NCBI RefSeq assembly: GCF_901875575.1
Contig: NZ_CABFMF010000014.1
Coordinates: forward strand, 1 to 30,910
Origin: an uncultured Streptococcus sp.
GTDB taxonomy: Bacteria; Bacillota; Bacilli; Lactobacillales; Streptococcaceae
Reading direction: 5' to 3'
Length of the DNA stretch: 30,910 bases
This document shows positions 1-8,517 of the stretch, piece by piece. Below the pieces are notes generated by a model. It was not told the DNA's origin and did no database searches. It saw only the letters and a program-made list of their open reading frames with translations. The position numbers and the translations under genes were made by a program. Each line of letters opens with the position of its first letter. Position 1 is the first letter of the stretch.

Positions 1-135
1 GATAGTATCAATCATCCTAAAGTCATTCAATTTTATGAACAGTTCGGATTTGTTGCTTACAGTCAATTGATTAAAGACGATCATCAAGTAACTTATCAGC
101 CTATGGCATTAAATATGTCACTCTATAAAAAATAA
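1..135 (+). CDS. GNAT-family N-acetyltransferase, C-terminal end (partial)
   Basis: Frame 1 is open from the first base to a TAA at 133-135 and gives 44 residues. It contains FYEQFGF, which fits the 'FYxxxGF' element near the C-terminus of GNAT acetyltransferases, where the acetyl-CoA fold ends. The rest of the gene lies outside the window, so substrate and true length are unknown. The stop codon is immediately followed by the terminal repeat of an insertion sequence, so the element landed exactly at the end of this gene. Family call is from a short motif only. Confidence 0.6.
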   Translation, partial: DSINHPKVIQFYEQFGFVAYSQLIKDDHQVTYQPMALNMSLYKK

Positions 136-203
136 GAGCCTGGGACAAAATAGTTCTCGACCACAAAAAAGCTAGAGCTTTCCAAGTGTGGAACTCTAAC
201 TTT

Positions 204-1722
204 TTAATTTTGAGTCGTTCTCTTATTGTATTTTAAGAGATTATTGGCCATAAGTACCAATCCCATGTCAATTCTCACTTGACGCTTGCCTCTCAGATTA
301 CATCTCTTGTAACCCAAACAAGCCTTTATCTGCCTAAAGACAGGTTCCACATCAATCTTGCGTTGAGCGAAAATCTGTCTTCCTTCGGGAGATAAAAGCG
401 TCTGACATTCTTTAGTTTTCAAGTTTTGATAGCGTTCGTTCATATACAGTCCCTTTTGAGGAGCTGATTCAGGTTCATCAGCGTAGTAAACCTTGATTTC
501 CTGTTGAAAGTCCGTCTGTGTTTTCTGATGTTTGATATAGTGAAAACGATAGCACCAGCCATCAGGATGTGTGTAGCTATCCTCCTTGTCATCATAGTGC
601 CAATTCGCTAAGTTTCTAGCTGACTGTTTATACCCTCTCTTCTGTTCCTTGTCAAACATGGTATATTTAATCAGATGGTTTACCTGCTTTTTATCTAAAC
701 GAAGGAGATTCTCTTCACTTCTATATCCAGCATCTGCGACAACTGTCATGAGGATAGGTTTCAAGTAAGGGGAGAAGAGTCTTGGTGTCTGTCGAATTTG
801 AGAAGACATCTATAGTGAAGAACAATCTGGTTTTCAGTAGCGATTTGAAGATTATAAGCAGCCTTGAGTTGGCTATTTTTCATATGCTCTTCTTTCATCC
901 GCATAAAAGTGGCATCTGTATCTGTTTTGGAAAAGCTGTTGCGACCTTCAAATGTCTCCTGATAGCTCTCATATTTTTCAGCACGTACTGAAAAAGCGTA
1001 TTTGACTTTACGCAAGACTTTCTTGAGTTTACGACGCTGGATTTTACGTTCATCCTTTCCTTTAACGGGTGTCTCCTCAATATCTTGGTTCAGTTTTCCA
1101 GTTCTTCTTCAAGAACTTGAGCGAATGCAAGCAACTGCTCTGAGGAGATAGGCTCTTGTGTATCCAGTTCGATAGCTTGATGGATAAGGGGTGTGATTTC
1201 TTCTTGAAAATAGATTTGTATCTGTTCTTGAAGTTTGGCGGAGAATTTCTCTGTCGCTTTCTTCCCCACGAAACTATACTTATTGGCATTAGCTTCAATC
1301 TTAGTCCCGTCAATAAACAGACAATCTAAAACCACTAACTCTTCCATTTTTAAACGAAGATTGAGAACGATGAAAAGATTACGAATGAGTTCTTCCATCC
1401 CTTCAGCTACACGAAAACGATTGATGGTGCGGTAGCTGACAAGCAACTGCCCTGTTAGGTATTGCATAGCGAGATTTTCAATCATCATTTTTTCAATTTT
1501 TCGACCAGAGAAAATCCCTTGGGAATAGGCAAATAGAAGAGTAGATACAAGCATTTTAGGGTGATAAGACGGGCGACCAAAGGCATGATAGAAGGCATGG
1601 AAGTGACTATCTTCCAAGGTATTCACCACTTTTTCAATAGTAAAGACGAGATAATCTTGTGGCAATAAGGAACTGATTTCTAGTGGTAAAGTTGTTTGAT
1701 TTGTGTTATAGTGAATATGCAT
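204..1722 (-). pseudogene. IS1182-family transposase, two frameshifts
   Basis: Three collinear pieces in three different frames make up one transposase: residues from the start at 1722 down to about 1090, a middle piece from about 1089 to about 811, and a C-terminal piece to 204. The N-terminal part has the IS1182-type domain (GRPSYHPKMLVSTLLFAYSQ and FIDGTKIEANANKY, the latter with a DDE acidic residue). The C-terminal part has VVADAGYRSEENL, the second catalytic region, and EPVFRQIKACLGYKRCNLRG near the end. The frame changes near 1088 and 811 leave no full-length reading frame, so the copy should be inactive unless frameshifting occurs. Confidence 0.88.
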
Positions 1723-1784
1723 GGGATAGCCTTTCTAAATGGTTTATTGTGCAATTCTATTTTACCAAGACTATCGCAACCATG

Positions 1785-1817
1785 CAAAAAAGCAACGGCA
1801 AATCCGTTGCTTTTTTT
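1785..1817. terminator. Hairpin terminator at the end of the IS1182 element
   Basis: GCAACGG at 1792-1798 pairs with CCGTTGC at 1804-1810 around a 5-base loop, with A-run 1785-1791 and T-run 1811-1817. It could terminate on either strand and shields the transposase gene from outside transcription. Confidence 0.7.
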
Positions 1818-1865
1818 GGAGATAAAGGACTATTGTCCCAGACTCACGATAAATTTGTTAAAAAG

Positions 1866-1901
1866 AAAAACCCTGCCAAATTAATTTTTGGTAGGGTTTT
1901 T
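1866..1901 (-). terminator. Rho-independent terminator of the rplJ-rplL operon
   Basis: On the minus strand an imperfect stem pairs AACCCTACCAAAA with TTTGGCAGGGTT (plus-strand arms about 1869-1880 and 1886-1898) and runs into TTTTTCTTTTT. It lies about 100 bases downstream of the rplL stop codon. Confidence 0.75.
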
Positions 1902-1998
1902 GGTAGGAAACTAAATTAATTTATCAGTTTCTAAAATGTGTTCACGATTCTAAAAGGCTGATACTATAGTATTCCGAATTCTAATTGGTATATGCCTC

Positions 1999-2367
1999 TT
2001 ATTTAAGAGTAACTGAAGCTCCAGCTTCTTCCAATTTAGCTTTGATTTCTTCAGCTTCTGCAGTTGCAACGCCTTCTTTAACAAGTGCTGGTGCACCGTC
2101 AACAAGTTCTTTAGCTTCTTTAAGTCCAAGACCAGTGATTTCACGTACAACTTTGATAACGCCAACTTTTTTGTCGCCTGCAGATGTCAATTCAACGTCG
2201 AATGAATCTTTAGCAGCACCAGCGTCAGCAGCACCAGCTGCAGCAACAGCTACAGGAGCAGCTGCAGTTACACCAAATTCTTCTTCGATAGCTTTTACAA
2301 GGTCGTTCAATTCAAGGATTGAAGCTTCTTTAATTTCAGCAATAATGTTTTCAATGTTCAATGCCAT
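1999..2367 (-). CDS. rplL: Large ribosomal subunit protein bL12 (L7/L12)
   Basis: The product is 122 residues, the usual length of L7/L12. It has the N-terminal dimerisation helices (MALNIENIIAEIKEASILEL), an Ala/Gly-rich hinge around residues 34-52, and the C-terminal factor-binding domain (KVGVIKVVREITGLGLKEAK). L7/L12 dimers bind L10 to form the ribosomal stalk that recruits translation GTPases. I start at 2367 rather than an upstream in-frame ATG because GGAGGAAA (2373-2380) sits directly before it and the family begins MALN. It follows rplJ by 72 bases and is the last gene of the operon, before the terminator near 1880. Confidence 0.97.
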   Translation of the reverse strand: MALNIENIIAEIKEASILELNDLVKAIEEEFGVTAAAPVAVAAAGAADAGAAKDSFDVELTSAGDKKVGVIKVVREITGLGLKEAKELVDGAPALVKEGVATAEAEEIKAKLEEAGASVTLK

Positions 2368-2439
2368 TGTTATTTCCTCCAAATATGTTTTTAAATTTAT
2401 AATATTTTTTGTAGCTAGGCTACGCTGCGTAGCTTAAAA

Positions 2440-2940
2440 TTAAGCTGCGTCTTCTTTGTTGTCTGCAACCGCTTTGACTGCAAGAGCAACGTTGCGCACT
2501 GGCGCTTGAAGTACAGAAAGGAGCATAGAAAGAAGTCCTTCGCGGTTTGGAAGAGTTGCAAGAGCAAGAATCTCTTCTTTAGATGCGACAGCGCCTTCGA
2601 TTGCACCACCTTTGATTTCAAGTGCTTCAGCGTTTTTAGAAAAGTCGTTCAAGATTTTCGCTGGTGCGATAACATCTTCATTAGAAAATGCAATTGCAGA
2701 TGGTCCAACAAATACAGATGCAAGATCTTCAAGACCAGCTTTTTCAGCTGCACGACGTAAGATTGAGTTTTTAATCACTTTATACTCAACTTCGCTTCCA
2801 CGAAGCTCACGACGAAGAACTGTATCTTGCTCAACTGTCAAACCACGAGCGTCTACAACGACGATAGCTGCAGCAGCTTTCATTTTTTCAGCTACTACGT
2901 CAACTAGTTCCGCTTTTTTAGCAATAATTGCTTCACTCAT
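2440..2940 (-). CDS. rplJ: Large ribosomal subunit protein uL10
   Basis: This 166-residue protein forms the base of the ribosomal stalk, binding 23S rRNA by its N-terminal domain and L7/L12 dimers by its C-terminal helix. Recognisable L10 segments are VVDARGLTVEQDTVLRREL, the KVIKNSILRRAAEKAG stretch and the C-terminal ALAVKAVADNKEDAA helix. The start at 2940 is preceded by GGAGGTGA (2949-2956); an upstream in-frame ATG at 3003 lies within the leader RNA and lacks family similarity. A regulatory leader and promoter lie upstream (2958-3147), so L10 or the L10-L12 complex probably represses its own mRNA. Confidence 0.97.
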   Translation of the reverse strand: MSEAIIAKKAELVDVVAEKMKAAAAIVVVDARGLTVEQDTVLRRELRGSEVEYKVIKNSILRRAAEKAGLEDLASVFVGPSAIAFSNEDVIAPAKILNDFSKNAEALEIKGGAIEGAVASKEEILALATLPNREGLLSMLLSVLQAPVRNVALAVKAVADNKEDAA

Positions 2941-2957
2941 TAGTGTGTTCACCTCCG

Positions 2958-3115
2958 TAATTATTTTGCTTGGGGAATTTTTCCAAAAGAAAAACGCGCC
3001 CAAACCTAGACACGAAAGTACAATACGCTTCTTTTTACATGATACGTTTTGTCCTCGGTAGGATATTTATGAGTCCTGCTCCCCTACTGTCTTAGGCAGT
3101 TTTTTCAAACCGTAT
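2958..3115 (-). promoter_or_regulatory. L10 leader RNA (autoregulatory 5' UTR of rplJ-rplL)
   Basis: About 160 bases separate the promoter from the rplJ ribosome binding site. The transcript contains the elements typical of Gram-positive L10 leaders: a TGCCTAAGACAGTAGGGGAG segment (about 3076-3095) followed by CCTACCGAGGACA (about 3051-3063). These form the structure bound by L10/L12 in related bacteria. Identification is by eye, without a covariance-model search. Confidence 0.65.
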
Positions 3116-3118
3116 ATA

Positions 3119-3147
3119 AGTATAGCATAGTTAAAAAAAGAATGCAA
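3119..3147 (-). promoter_or_regulatory. Promoter of rplJ-rplL
   Basis: On the minus strand TTGCAT (3142-3147) and TATACT (3119-3124) are separated by 17 bases, a near-consensus vegetative sigma-factor promoter. It gives a long leader before rplJ. Confidence 0.8.
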
Positions 3148-3188
3148 GATTTTTGCAAACTTTTTTAACTTTTTTCGTGATTTTTCTT

Positions 3189-4448
3189 TTAAAGTTCTAC
3201 TGTCAAGACTTGACCGTGCTTAACAACCTGTTCTCCAGCAATATAAACATCATCTACATCACTGGATTTGACAGCATAAACCAGGTGGGAAAGCATCTTT
3301 TCTTGTGGTTGGAGATGAACTTTTCCTTGAGGTTGAATGACAAGAAAGTCCGCTTGTTTTCCCACCTCTAGACTACCAATCTGATCTGCCATTCCCAAGA
3401 CCTTAGCACCTTCTATTGTCAGCGATTTCAAGGCAGTTTCGATAGGGAATTGACTAGCATCCCCACTCTTCATTTTTTGAAGAAGGGCTGCTGTCCGTCC
3501 TTCCTCAAACAAGTCTAGATTGTTATTGGATGCAACCGAGTCTGTCGCAATACCCACAGACACGCCTGCCCTTTGTAGCTGAATAATTGGTGCAATTCCT
3601 GATGCTAGCTTAAGATTGCTGATGGGATTGTGAGCAATAGCCACCTGAGAAGTAGCCAAGCGCTCTATTTCCCCCTTATTTAACTCAACTCCGTGTGCAA
3701 AGACAGAAGGGTGGTCTAAGTAGCCAAGTTCATCAAGAAAGGCGACTGGGCGTTTCCCATAGCGTTTGAGAATAATACCTGACTCCTCCTTGGTCTCTGC
3801 AACATGAATATGGATTGGAATAGTTAACTCTTTTGCCATATCCAAGCTAGCTTTGAGTAAATCTTTACTACAACTATAAGGAGAATGTGGAGCTACCATC
3901 ACTTTAAACTGAGCATCATTGTATCCTAGAATTTCTTCTATAATAGCTCGCGTTCTGTCTATCGTTTCTTCACTTGTTTCTATCTCCGATGAAAATAAGG
4001 TCGGAGAGAAATAACAACGCATTCTGGATGCTTTTACTATCTCATAAATCTGCTTTATGTCCACACCATTTGGATTATACATATCATTGAAGGTTGTTGT
4101 TCCTGACAGAAGCATCTCTGTCAGAGCTTCTTTGACCGCCTTAGTAGTCATGTCGGGAGTAAACTCAGCTTCTGCTGGCCAGATATAGTCATTGAGCCAT
4201 TCATGGAGGTTGCTATCATCACGAATTCCTCTCAATCCTGTCATGGCTGAATGAGTATGGCAATTAACCAAGCCAGGCATAATCCATGCACCTTGATAAT
4301 CGATCACTTGGTCAGCCTGCTCTAAAATCGCTCGATTCTCTTGACCGACATAGACGATTTGAGAATCCTTAACGGCTAAGATTCCATCTTGATACACATG
4401 GAAATCTTGGTCACAGGTCACGATATTTACATGCTGATAGACTTTCAC
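3189..4448 (-). CDS. TRZ/ATZ-family amidohydrolase (MTA/SAH deaminase-like)
   Basis: The 419-residue protein belongs to the metal-dependent amidohydrolase superfamily, in the branch that holds 5'-methylthioadenosine/S-adenosylhomocysteine deaminases and chlorohydrolases. It shows the HTH metal-ligand pair (H64, H66 in NCHTHSAMTGLRGI), HIHVAETKEE with a further metal-ligand His, the HGVEL segment and the catalytic/metal Asp in IATDSVASNN. Flanking beta-sandwich segments at both ends (residues 1-55 and the last 60) are typical. The start is GTG at 4448, preceded by a purine-rich AAAGGGGTG. It stands alone between the rplJ leader and a decayed ABC exporter. Adenosine-derivative deamination is the family expectation; the actual substrate is not visible. 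Confidence 0.87.
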   Translation of the reverse strand: MKVYQHVNIVTCDQDFHVYQDGILAVKDSQIVYVGQENRAILEQADQVIDYQGAWIMPGLVNCHTHSAMTGLRGIRDDSNLHEWLNDYIWPAEAEFTPDMTTKAVKEALTEMLLSGTTTFNDMYNPNGVDIKQIYEIVKASRMRCYFSPTLFSSEIETSEETIDRTRAIIEEILGYNDAQFKVMVAPHSPYSCSKDLLKASLDMAKELTIPIHIHVAETKEESGIILKRYGKRPVAFLDELGYLDHPSVFAHGVELNKGEIERLATSQVAIAHNPISNLKLASGIAPIIQLQRAGVSVGIATDSVASNNNLDLFEEGRTAALLQKMKSGDASQFPIETALKSLTIEGAKVLGMADQIGSLEVGKQADFLVIQPQGKVHLQPQEKMLSHLVYAVKSSDVDDVYIAGEQVVKHGQVLTVEL

Positions 4449-4599
4449 GGAGGCACCCCTTTTCTATAGATAATTTTACATCACATTTTTCTAGTTATTG
4501 TAACAAAAAAGTCACCCTAAAACAACTTTTCTTATATTGCTAATTAGTGGATTCGTTTGATGAAAATGCTGATGCTTGTTACATTTGATACTATTTTCC

Positions 4600-5140
4600 T
4601 TTTTTGGCTATGAAATCATGATGATTCCCATACTCAGCAATATCACTATCCACCAGAACAAGAATCAAGGCTACATCCTGAATGGTAGATAAACGGTGGA
4701 CGATCATAAAACTGTTCGTCCCTTCATCAGTTTAGCGAAAGCATCTTGAACCAGTATTTCCGTGCGCGTATCAATGGAAGATGTTGCCTCGTCCAAGATT
4801 AAAATCTTAGAAATGGCCAGAAATATCCTCGCAATGGTTAAGAGCTTGGCTTGTCCGACCGATAAAGACTCACTAGCATTTTTCAGAAATGTATCGTATC
4901 CCTGAGGCAACTACTGGATAAAAAAGGCTGAGTTAACATCTTTAGCAGCCGCTATGACTTCTTCTCGACTGGCTTCTGGTTTTCTAAAGGAAATATTGTC
5001 ATGAATGGTACCTTGCTTGAACCAAGTTTCCTGAAGAATCATGCCAAACTGCTGTCTGAGAGAGGCTAGGCTATAGTCACAAATGGAGTGTTCATCTAGT
5101 AAGATATCTCCACTGATATCATATTTGAAATAAGGTAATC
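4600..5140 (-). pseudogene. ABC exporter ATP-binding domain remnant
   Basis: Minus-strand pieces in more than one frame match the nucleotide-binding domain of a multidrug/lipid-type ABC exporter: GDILLDEHSI, then LRQQFGMILQETWFKQGTI (Q-loop), then LSVGQ signature with ILILDEATSSID (Walker B plus D-loop), then the H-loop FMIVHRLSTIQD in a shifted frame. A stop interrupts it near 4911-4913 and a frameshift follows GRTVL near 4704. The membrane domain and Walker A are missing at the 5' side. This is a dead remnant lying where related genomes, from memory, carry an exporter pair. Confidence 0.85.
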
Positions 5141-5203
5141 AGTGTTTCATAAGTCTCTTCAATTTTAAAAGTGAAAAAGATGAGAAAGCCCACCATCACC
5201 TAT

Positions 5204-6142
5204 TTATTTGTCCAAGTAAGGTAATAGATAGCCGTAACCTTCCTTATCCATCTCGTCCTTAGCTACAAAGCGCAAAGAAGCAGAATTAATACAATAACGA
5301 AGACCACCTTGCTCACGAGGTCCATCAGTAAATACATGCCCTAAATGAGCATTACCTACACGAGAACGAACTTCAATTCGCTCCATACCATGGCTCAAAT
5401 CTTGATAATAGTGAATCAATTCCTTAGAGATGGGCCTGCTAAAACTTGGCCAACCACAACCTGATGCAAACTTATCTTTAGCAAAGAACAAGGGCTCTCC
5501 AGTTGTGATGTCTACATAAATACCCTCTTCAAAAGTCTGGTCATAAGCATTAGTGAATGGAGCTTCTGTAGCAGCTTCTTGAGTGACACGATAGGATTCT
5601 TCTGACAAATTTTCTCGCAAAAAAATCTGACTAGGCTTCTCATAATGAGATGCATCAATCAACGGTTTAGCAGCATCTGTAACATCAATATGACAATAAC
5701 CGGATGGATTTTTCTTAAGATAGTCTTGATGATAGTCTTCAGCTGGGATATAATGACGAAGTTTCTCTACTTCTACTGCAATTTTACGTCCCATTAGAAG
5801 ATCTTGTTCTCTAACCACTGTATTAATAGTCGGTATATCTGATTCATCTTGGTAATAAATCCCTGTTCGATATTGACGACCACGGTCATTCCCTTGTTGA
5901 TTGACTGATAGGGGATCAATCACACGGAAGTAATAGAGTAAAATCTCACGAAGAGACACCATAGTTTCATCATAAATTACTTGAACTGTCTCCGCATGAT
6001 CGGTTTCTTTTAACAATCGATAATTGGTTGTCTCAACTTTCCCGTTAGCATAACCGACACTGGTTTCAAGGACACCAGAAATACGTGAAAAATATTCTTC
6101 TAATCCCCAAAAACAACCACCTGCTAGATAAATTTCAGCCAT
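5204..6142 (-). CDS. msrAB: Bifunctional peptide methionine sulfoxide reductase MsrA/MsrB
   Basis: The 312-residue fusion repairs both diastereomers of methionine sulfoxide. Residues 1-160 are MsrA with the catalytic cysteine in GGCFWGLEEYF and the conserved GNDRGRQYRTGIYY stretch. Residues about 172-305 are MsrB with CGWPSF and the catalytic cysteine in RYCINSASLRF. The zinc-binding CxxC pairs found in many MsrB proteins are absent; the equivalent segment reads ITTGEPLF. There is no signal peptide, so it is predicted cytoplasmic, unlike the exported streptococcal paralogue. The start is preceded by AAGGAG. It sits downstream of thrB, separated by a terminator, so it likely has its own transcription. 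Confidence 0.95.
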   Translation of the reverse strand: MAEIYLAGGCFWGLEEYFSRISGVLETSVGYANGKVETTNYRLLKETDHAETVQVIYDETMVSLREILLYYFRVIDPLSVNQQGNDRGRQYRTGIYYQDESDIPTINTVVREQDLLMGRKIAVEVEKLRHYIPAEDYHQDYLKKNPSGYCHIDVTDAAKPLIDASHYEKPSQIFLRENLSEESYRVTQEAATEAPFTNAYDQTFEEGIYVDITTGEPLFFAKDKFASGCGWPSFSRPISKELIHYYQDLSHGMERIEVRSRVGNAHLGHVFTDGPREQGGLRYCINSASLRFVAKDEMDKEGYGYLLPYLDK

Positions 6143-6189
6143 CTTATTTTCTCCTTAATTTAATTTTTTAGTCTACTAAATCCATTTTC

Positions 6190-6234
6190 AAAAAAAGGAT
6201 AGGAAGCTCTCTGATCGAGTGTTTCCCCATCCTA
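6190..6234 (-). terminator. Terminator of the hom-thrB operon
   Basis: On the minus strand AGGATGGGGAA pairs imperfectly with TTCCTATCCT and is followed by seven T. It lies just after the thrB stop. Confidence 0.75.
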
Positions 6235-6245
6235 ATCTCTTTTAT

Positions 6246-7115
6246 TTATTTGGCTTCCACACGCACTCCTTGTGTATCCACCTTTAAATCATGTAACTGA
6301 CCTTTAAAGGCTTGCTTTTTAAGCTCTGCCTTAATTGTTGGCATCTTATCATGAGAAGCCAAGACCATAACTGTCGGCCCAGCTCCTGAAAGATAGGTTG
6401 CGTAAGCTCCATTTTCTTTTGCTACTTGCTTAATCGTTGCAAATTCACGAACAAGACTTTGACGGAAACGTTCATGAAAGAGGTCTCCTTCGATGGCTTT
6501 CCCTGCTGTCACCATATCTCCTGCCAACAAGGCTGCGACAGCAACATTGGCAATAGAACTTGCTGCAACAGCTTCCTTATAAGACAATTTCTTAGGTAGG
6601 ACACCACGACTATCACGAGTTCGTAATTCATAGTTGGGAATGTAGGCAAGGAAATCACATTCTGGGAAATCTGCCATAATGGCAGAAACCTGTCCTTCAA
6701 CTGAACTTGCAACAACGAGATTACCATAAATAGCTGGAGCTACATTATCAGGATGTCCCTCAATCTTAGTCGCCAACCGCAATTTTTCATAGTCTGATAA
6801 GTTGAGCTGGCCCAATTGGTTAGCTAATTCAATCCCAGCCACAATGACAGAACTTGACGAACCCAAGCCACGTGCCAAAGGAATATCACTAGTCATTTTC
6901 AAGCGTCTTGGCTGTAATTCCGGTGCAATTTCAAGTGCAATCTTAAGCAAAAGATTACGCTCATCATGTGGAATCCATTTACCAATTTGGTGTTCAATCA
7001 ACCATTCATCCCGTTCTTCACAGACTTCAATTTGAAGGTACTTGGTTACAGCTACACCAACAGAGTCAAAGCCCGGCCCGATATTGGCACTGGTTGCAGG
7101 TACAATAATCTTCAT
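6246..7115 (-). CDS. thrB: Homoserine kinase
   Basis: ThrB phosphorylates homoserine to O-phosphohomoserine, the step before threonine synthase. The 289 residues are full length for this GHMP-family kinase. Visible motifs are the N-terminal PATSANIGPGFDSVGVA, the ATP-binding GHMP loop PLARGLGSSSS (about residue 79-89) and the C-terminal YLSGAGPTVMVL. The ATG lies one base after the hom stop, and its TAGGAG ribosome binding site is inside the end of hom, so the two are translationally coupled. The operon order hom-thrB is the usual one in streptococci. Confidence 0.96.
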   Translation of the reverse strand: MKIIVPATSANIGPGFDSVGVAVTKYLQIEVCEERDEWLIEHQIGKWIPHDERNLLLKIALEIAPELQPRRLKMTSDIPLARGLGSSSSVIVAGIELANQLGQLNLSDYEKLRLATKIEGHPDNVAPAIYGNLVVASSVEGQVSAIMADFPECDFLAYIPNYELRTRDSRGVLPKKLSYKEAVAASSIANVAVAALLAGDMVTAGKAIEGDLFHERFRQSLVREFATIKQVAKENGAYATYLSGAGPTVMVLASHDKMPTIKAELKKQAFKGQLHDLKVDTQGVRVEAK

Positions 7116-7116
7116 C

Positions 7117-8403
7117 CTATACTCCTAACACTTTGAAGGTATTCAAGAGATCAAAGTCTGTAACCTTCTTCAATTTATCTGAAACATTTTCAAGCTGTTT
7201 CTTATTGATTTTATGTGTGATGATTACGACGCGAGCCTTGTCGCCTTCGTTACCATCTTGAAGGATTTGCTTGAAGGAAATATCTTCTGCATTAAAGATT
7301 TCTGCAAGCTTTAATACTTGACCTTTTGAATCAGGTGCCAAGATAGAGAAGTAATAGTTTGCTTTCACATCTTCGGGATTTGCAAGAACTAAGTCCCGAC
7401 TATACTCATTGAAGTCTTTACCAATAGTGCCATCATTTAAACGACGAACAATACGAACAATATCAGCGACAACACTGGTTGCAGTTGGTTTTTGACCTGC
7501 ACCTGGTCCATAGTACATAGACTCACCAATACCGATAGACTCTACAAAGACAGCGTTCATCACTCCATTGACACTTGCAAGTGGATGAGTTTTCGGTAGG
7601 AAGGTTGGTGTTACTTCTGCCGCAATACCTGAAGCAGTTTCTTCAATTGAACCAACCAACTTAACAACATAGCCAAGTTCTTGAGCAACAGCAACATCTT
7701 CTGGTGTGATATTGCGGATTCCTTTATGGGCTACATCATCAAAAGCAACCTTCATCCCAAAGGCAAATTGGCTCAAAATAACCATCTTATAAGCTGCATC
7801 AATGCCATCTACGTCATTTGTAGGATCGCTTTCTGCAAAACCTAGGCGTTGCGCTTCGGCCAAAGCATCCTCGTAAGACCAGCCTTCTTCAACCATCTTA
7901 GTCATCATGAAGTTAGATGTCCCATTAACCACACCAAGCACGCGCGTGATTTTATCTGAAGCAAATGAGTTTGCTAAGGTACGAAGAATTGGAATTCCAC
8001 CTGCTACTGCTGCTTCATAGTAAAGAGCAACATTGTGTTCTTTGGCGATTTCTAACAATTCTGAACCATGAACAGCCAAAAGATCCTTGTTAGCAGTAAC
8101 CACATGTTTTCCAGCTTTCAAAGCACGTGTAATAAAAGTCTTAGCTGGTTCGATACGACCCATCAACTCTACTACAATTGTGATTTCTTGATCTGATAAA
8201 ATATCCTCTACATTGGTCACAAAATGATAATCATTCCCTGCTGCAAGCAAGCGATTTTTTTCATCTTCATCCTTAACCAATACTTTAGCAACTTCAATCT
8301 CTGAATGAGCTGATTGAACGATTTTTTCTCCGTTTTCCTTTAGGAGGAAAGGTACACCACTTGCCACGGTACCAAATCCTAGTAAAGCAATTTTAACTGT
8401 CAT
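7117..8403 (-). CDS. hom: Homoserine dehydrogenase
   Basis: Hom reduces aspartate semialdehyde to homoserine, the branch point for threonine and methionine. The 428-residue protein has an N-terminal Rossmann fold (VKIALLGFGTVASGV), the catalytic core with GGIPILRTLAN and NGTSNFMMTKM, the LGFAESDPTNDVDGIDAAYK signature, and a C-terminal ACT-like regulatory domain from about residue 350 (YYFSILAPDSKGQVLKLAEI). I chose the start at 8403 because GAGGAGA is placed six bases upstream and MTVKIALLG is the natural beginning; an in-frame ATG at 8436 overlaps the promoter. Feedback control by threonine through the ACT domain is a family expectation. Confidence 0.96.
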   Translation of the reverse strand: MTVKIALLGFGTVASGVPFLLKENGEKIVQSAHSEIEVAKVLVKDEDEKNRLLAAGNDYHFVTNVEDILSDQEITIVVELMGRIEPAKTFITRALKAGKHVVTANKDLLAVHGSELLEIAKEHNVALYYEAAVAGGIPILRTLANSFASDKITRVLGVVNGTSNFMMTKMVEEGWSYEDALAEAQRLGFAESDPTNDVDGIDAAYKMVILSQFAFGMKVAFDDVAHKGIRNITPEDVAVAQELGYVVKLVGSIEETASGIAAEVTPTFLPKTHPLASVNGVMNAVFVESIGIGESMYYGPGAGQKPTATSVVADIVRIVRRLNDGTIGKDFNEYSRDLVLANPEDVKANYYFSILAPDSKGQVLKLAEIFNAEDISFKQILQDGNEGDKARVVIITHKINKKQLENVSDKLKKVTDFDLLNTFKVLGV

Positions 8404-8434
8404 CTTTGTCTCCTCGAAATTTTCTAATATAGCC

Positions 8435-8443
8435 ATTATAACA
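8435..8443 (-). promoter_or_regulatory. Extended -10 element of hom-thrB promoter
   Basis: TGTTATAAT on the minus strand is an extended -10 (TGnTATAAT) about 30 bases before the hom start. I see no good -35, which extended -10 promoters can lack. Confidence 0.6.
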
Positions 8444-8487
8444 GAATTTTACGAAAATTCCTATTCAATAAAACCACTATTTATAGA

Positions 8488-8513
8488 TAAAAAAACGAGT
8501 CAGATAACTCGTC
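8488..8513 (-). terminator. Terminator of mecA
   Basis: ACGAGT (minus-strand arm from 8512-8507) pairs perfectly with ACTCGT (8500-8495), followed by seven T. It lies right after the mecA stop codon at 8518. Confidence 0.8.
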
Positions 8514-8517
8514 TTTC

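Larger units (their letters stand above)
136..1845 (-). mobile_element. IS1182-family insertion sequence, defective
   Basis: The element is bounded by imperfect terminal inverted repeats: GAGCCTGGGACAA at 136-148 and its near-complement TTGTCCCAGACTC at 1833-1845 (one mismatch). It holds a single transposase gene on the minus strand that is broken by two frameshifts. A strong hairpin with T-runs lies near the right end. The left end abuts the stop codon of the upstream acetyltransferase and the right end lies just before the rplL terminator. I did not find an obvious target duplication. Confidence 0.85.

Noticed and set aside
1985..3061. Long plus-strand open frames rich in Ser/Ala (150 and 149 residues) across rplL and rplJ
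   Set aside because: They are exact complements of the conserved ribosomal protein genes, whose Ala-rich codons leave the other strand open; there is no start signal or family.
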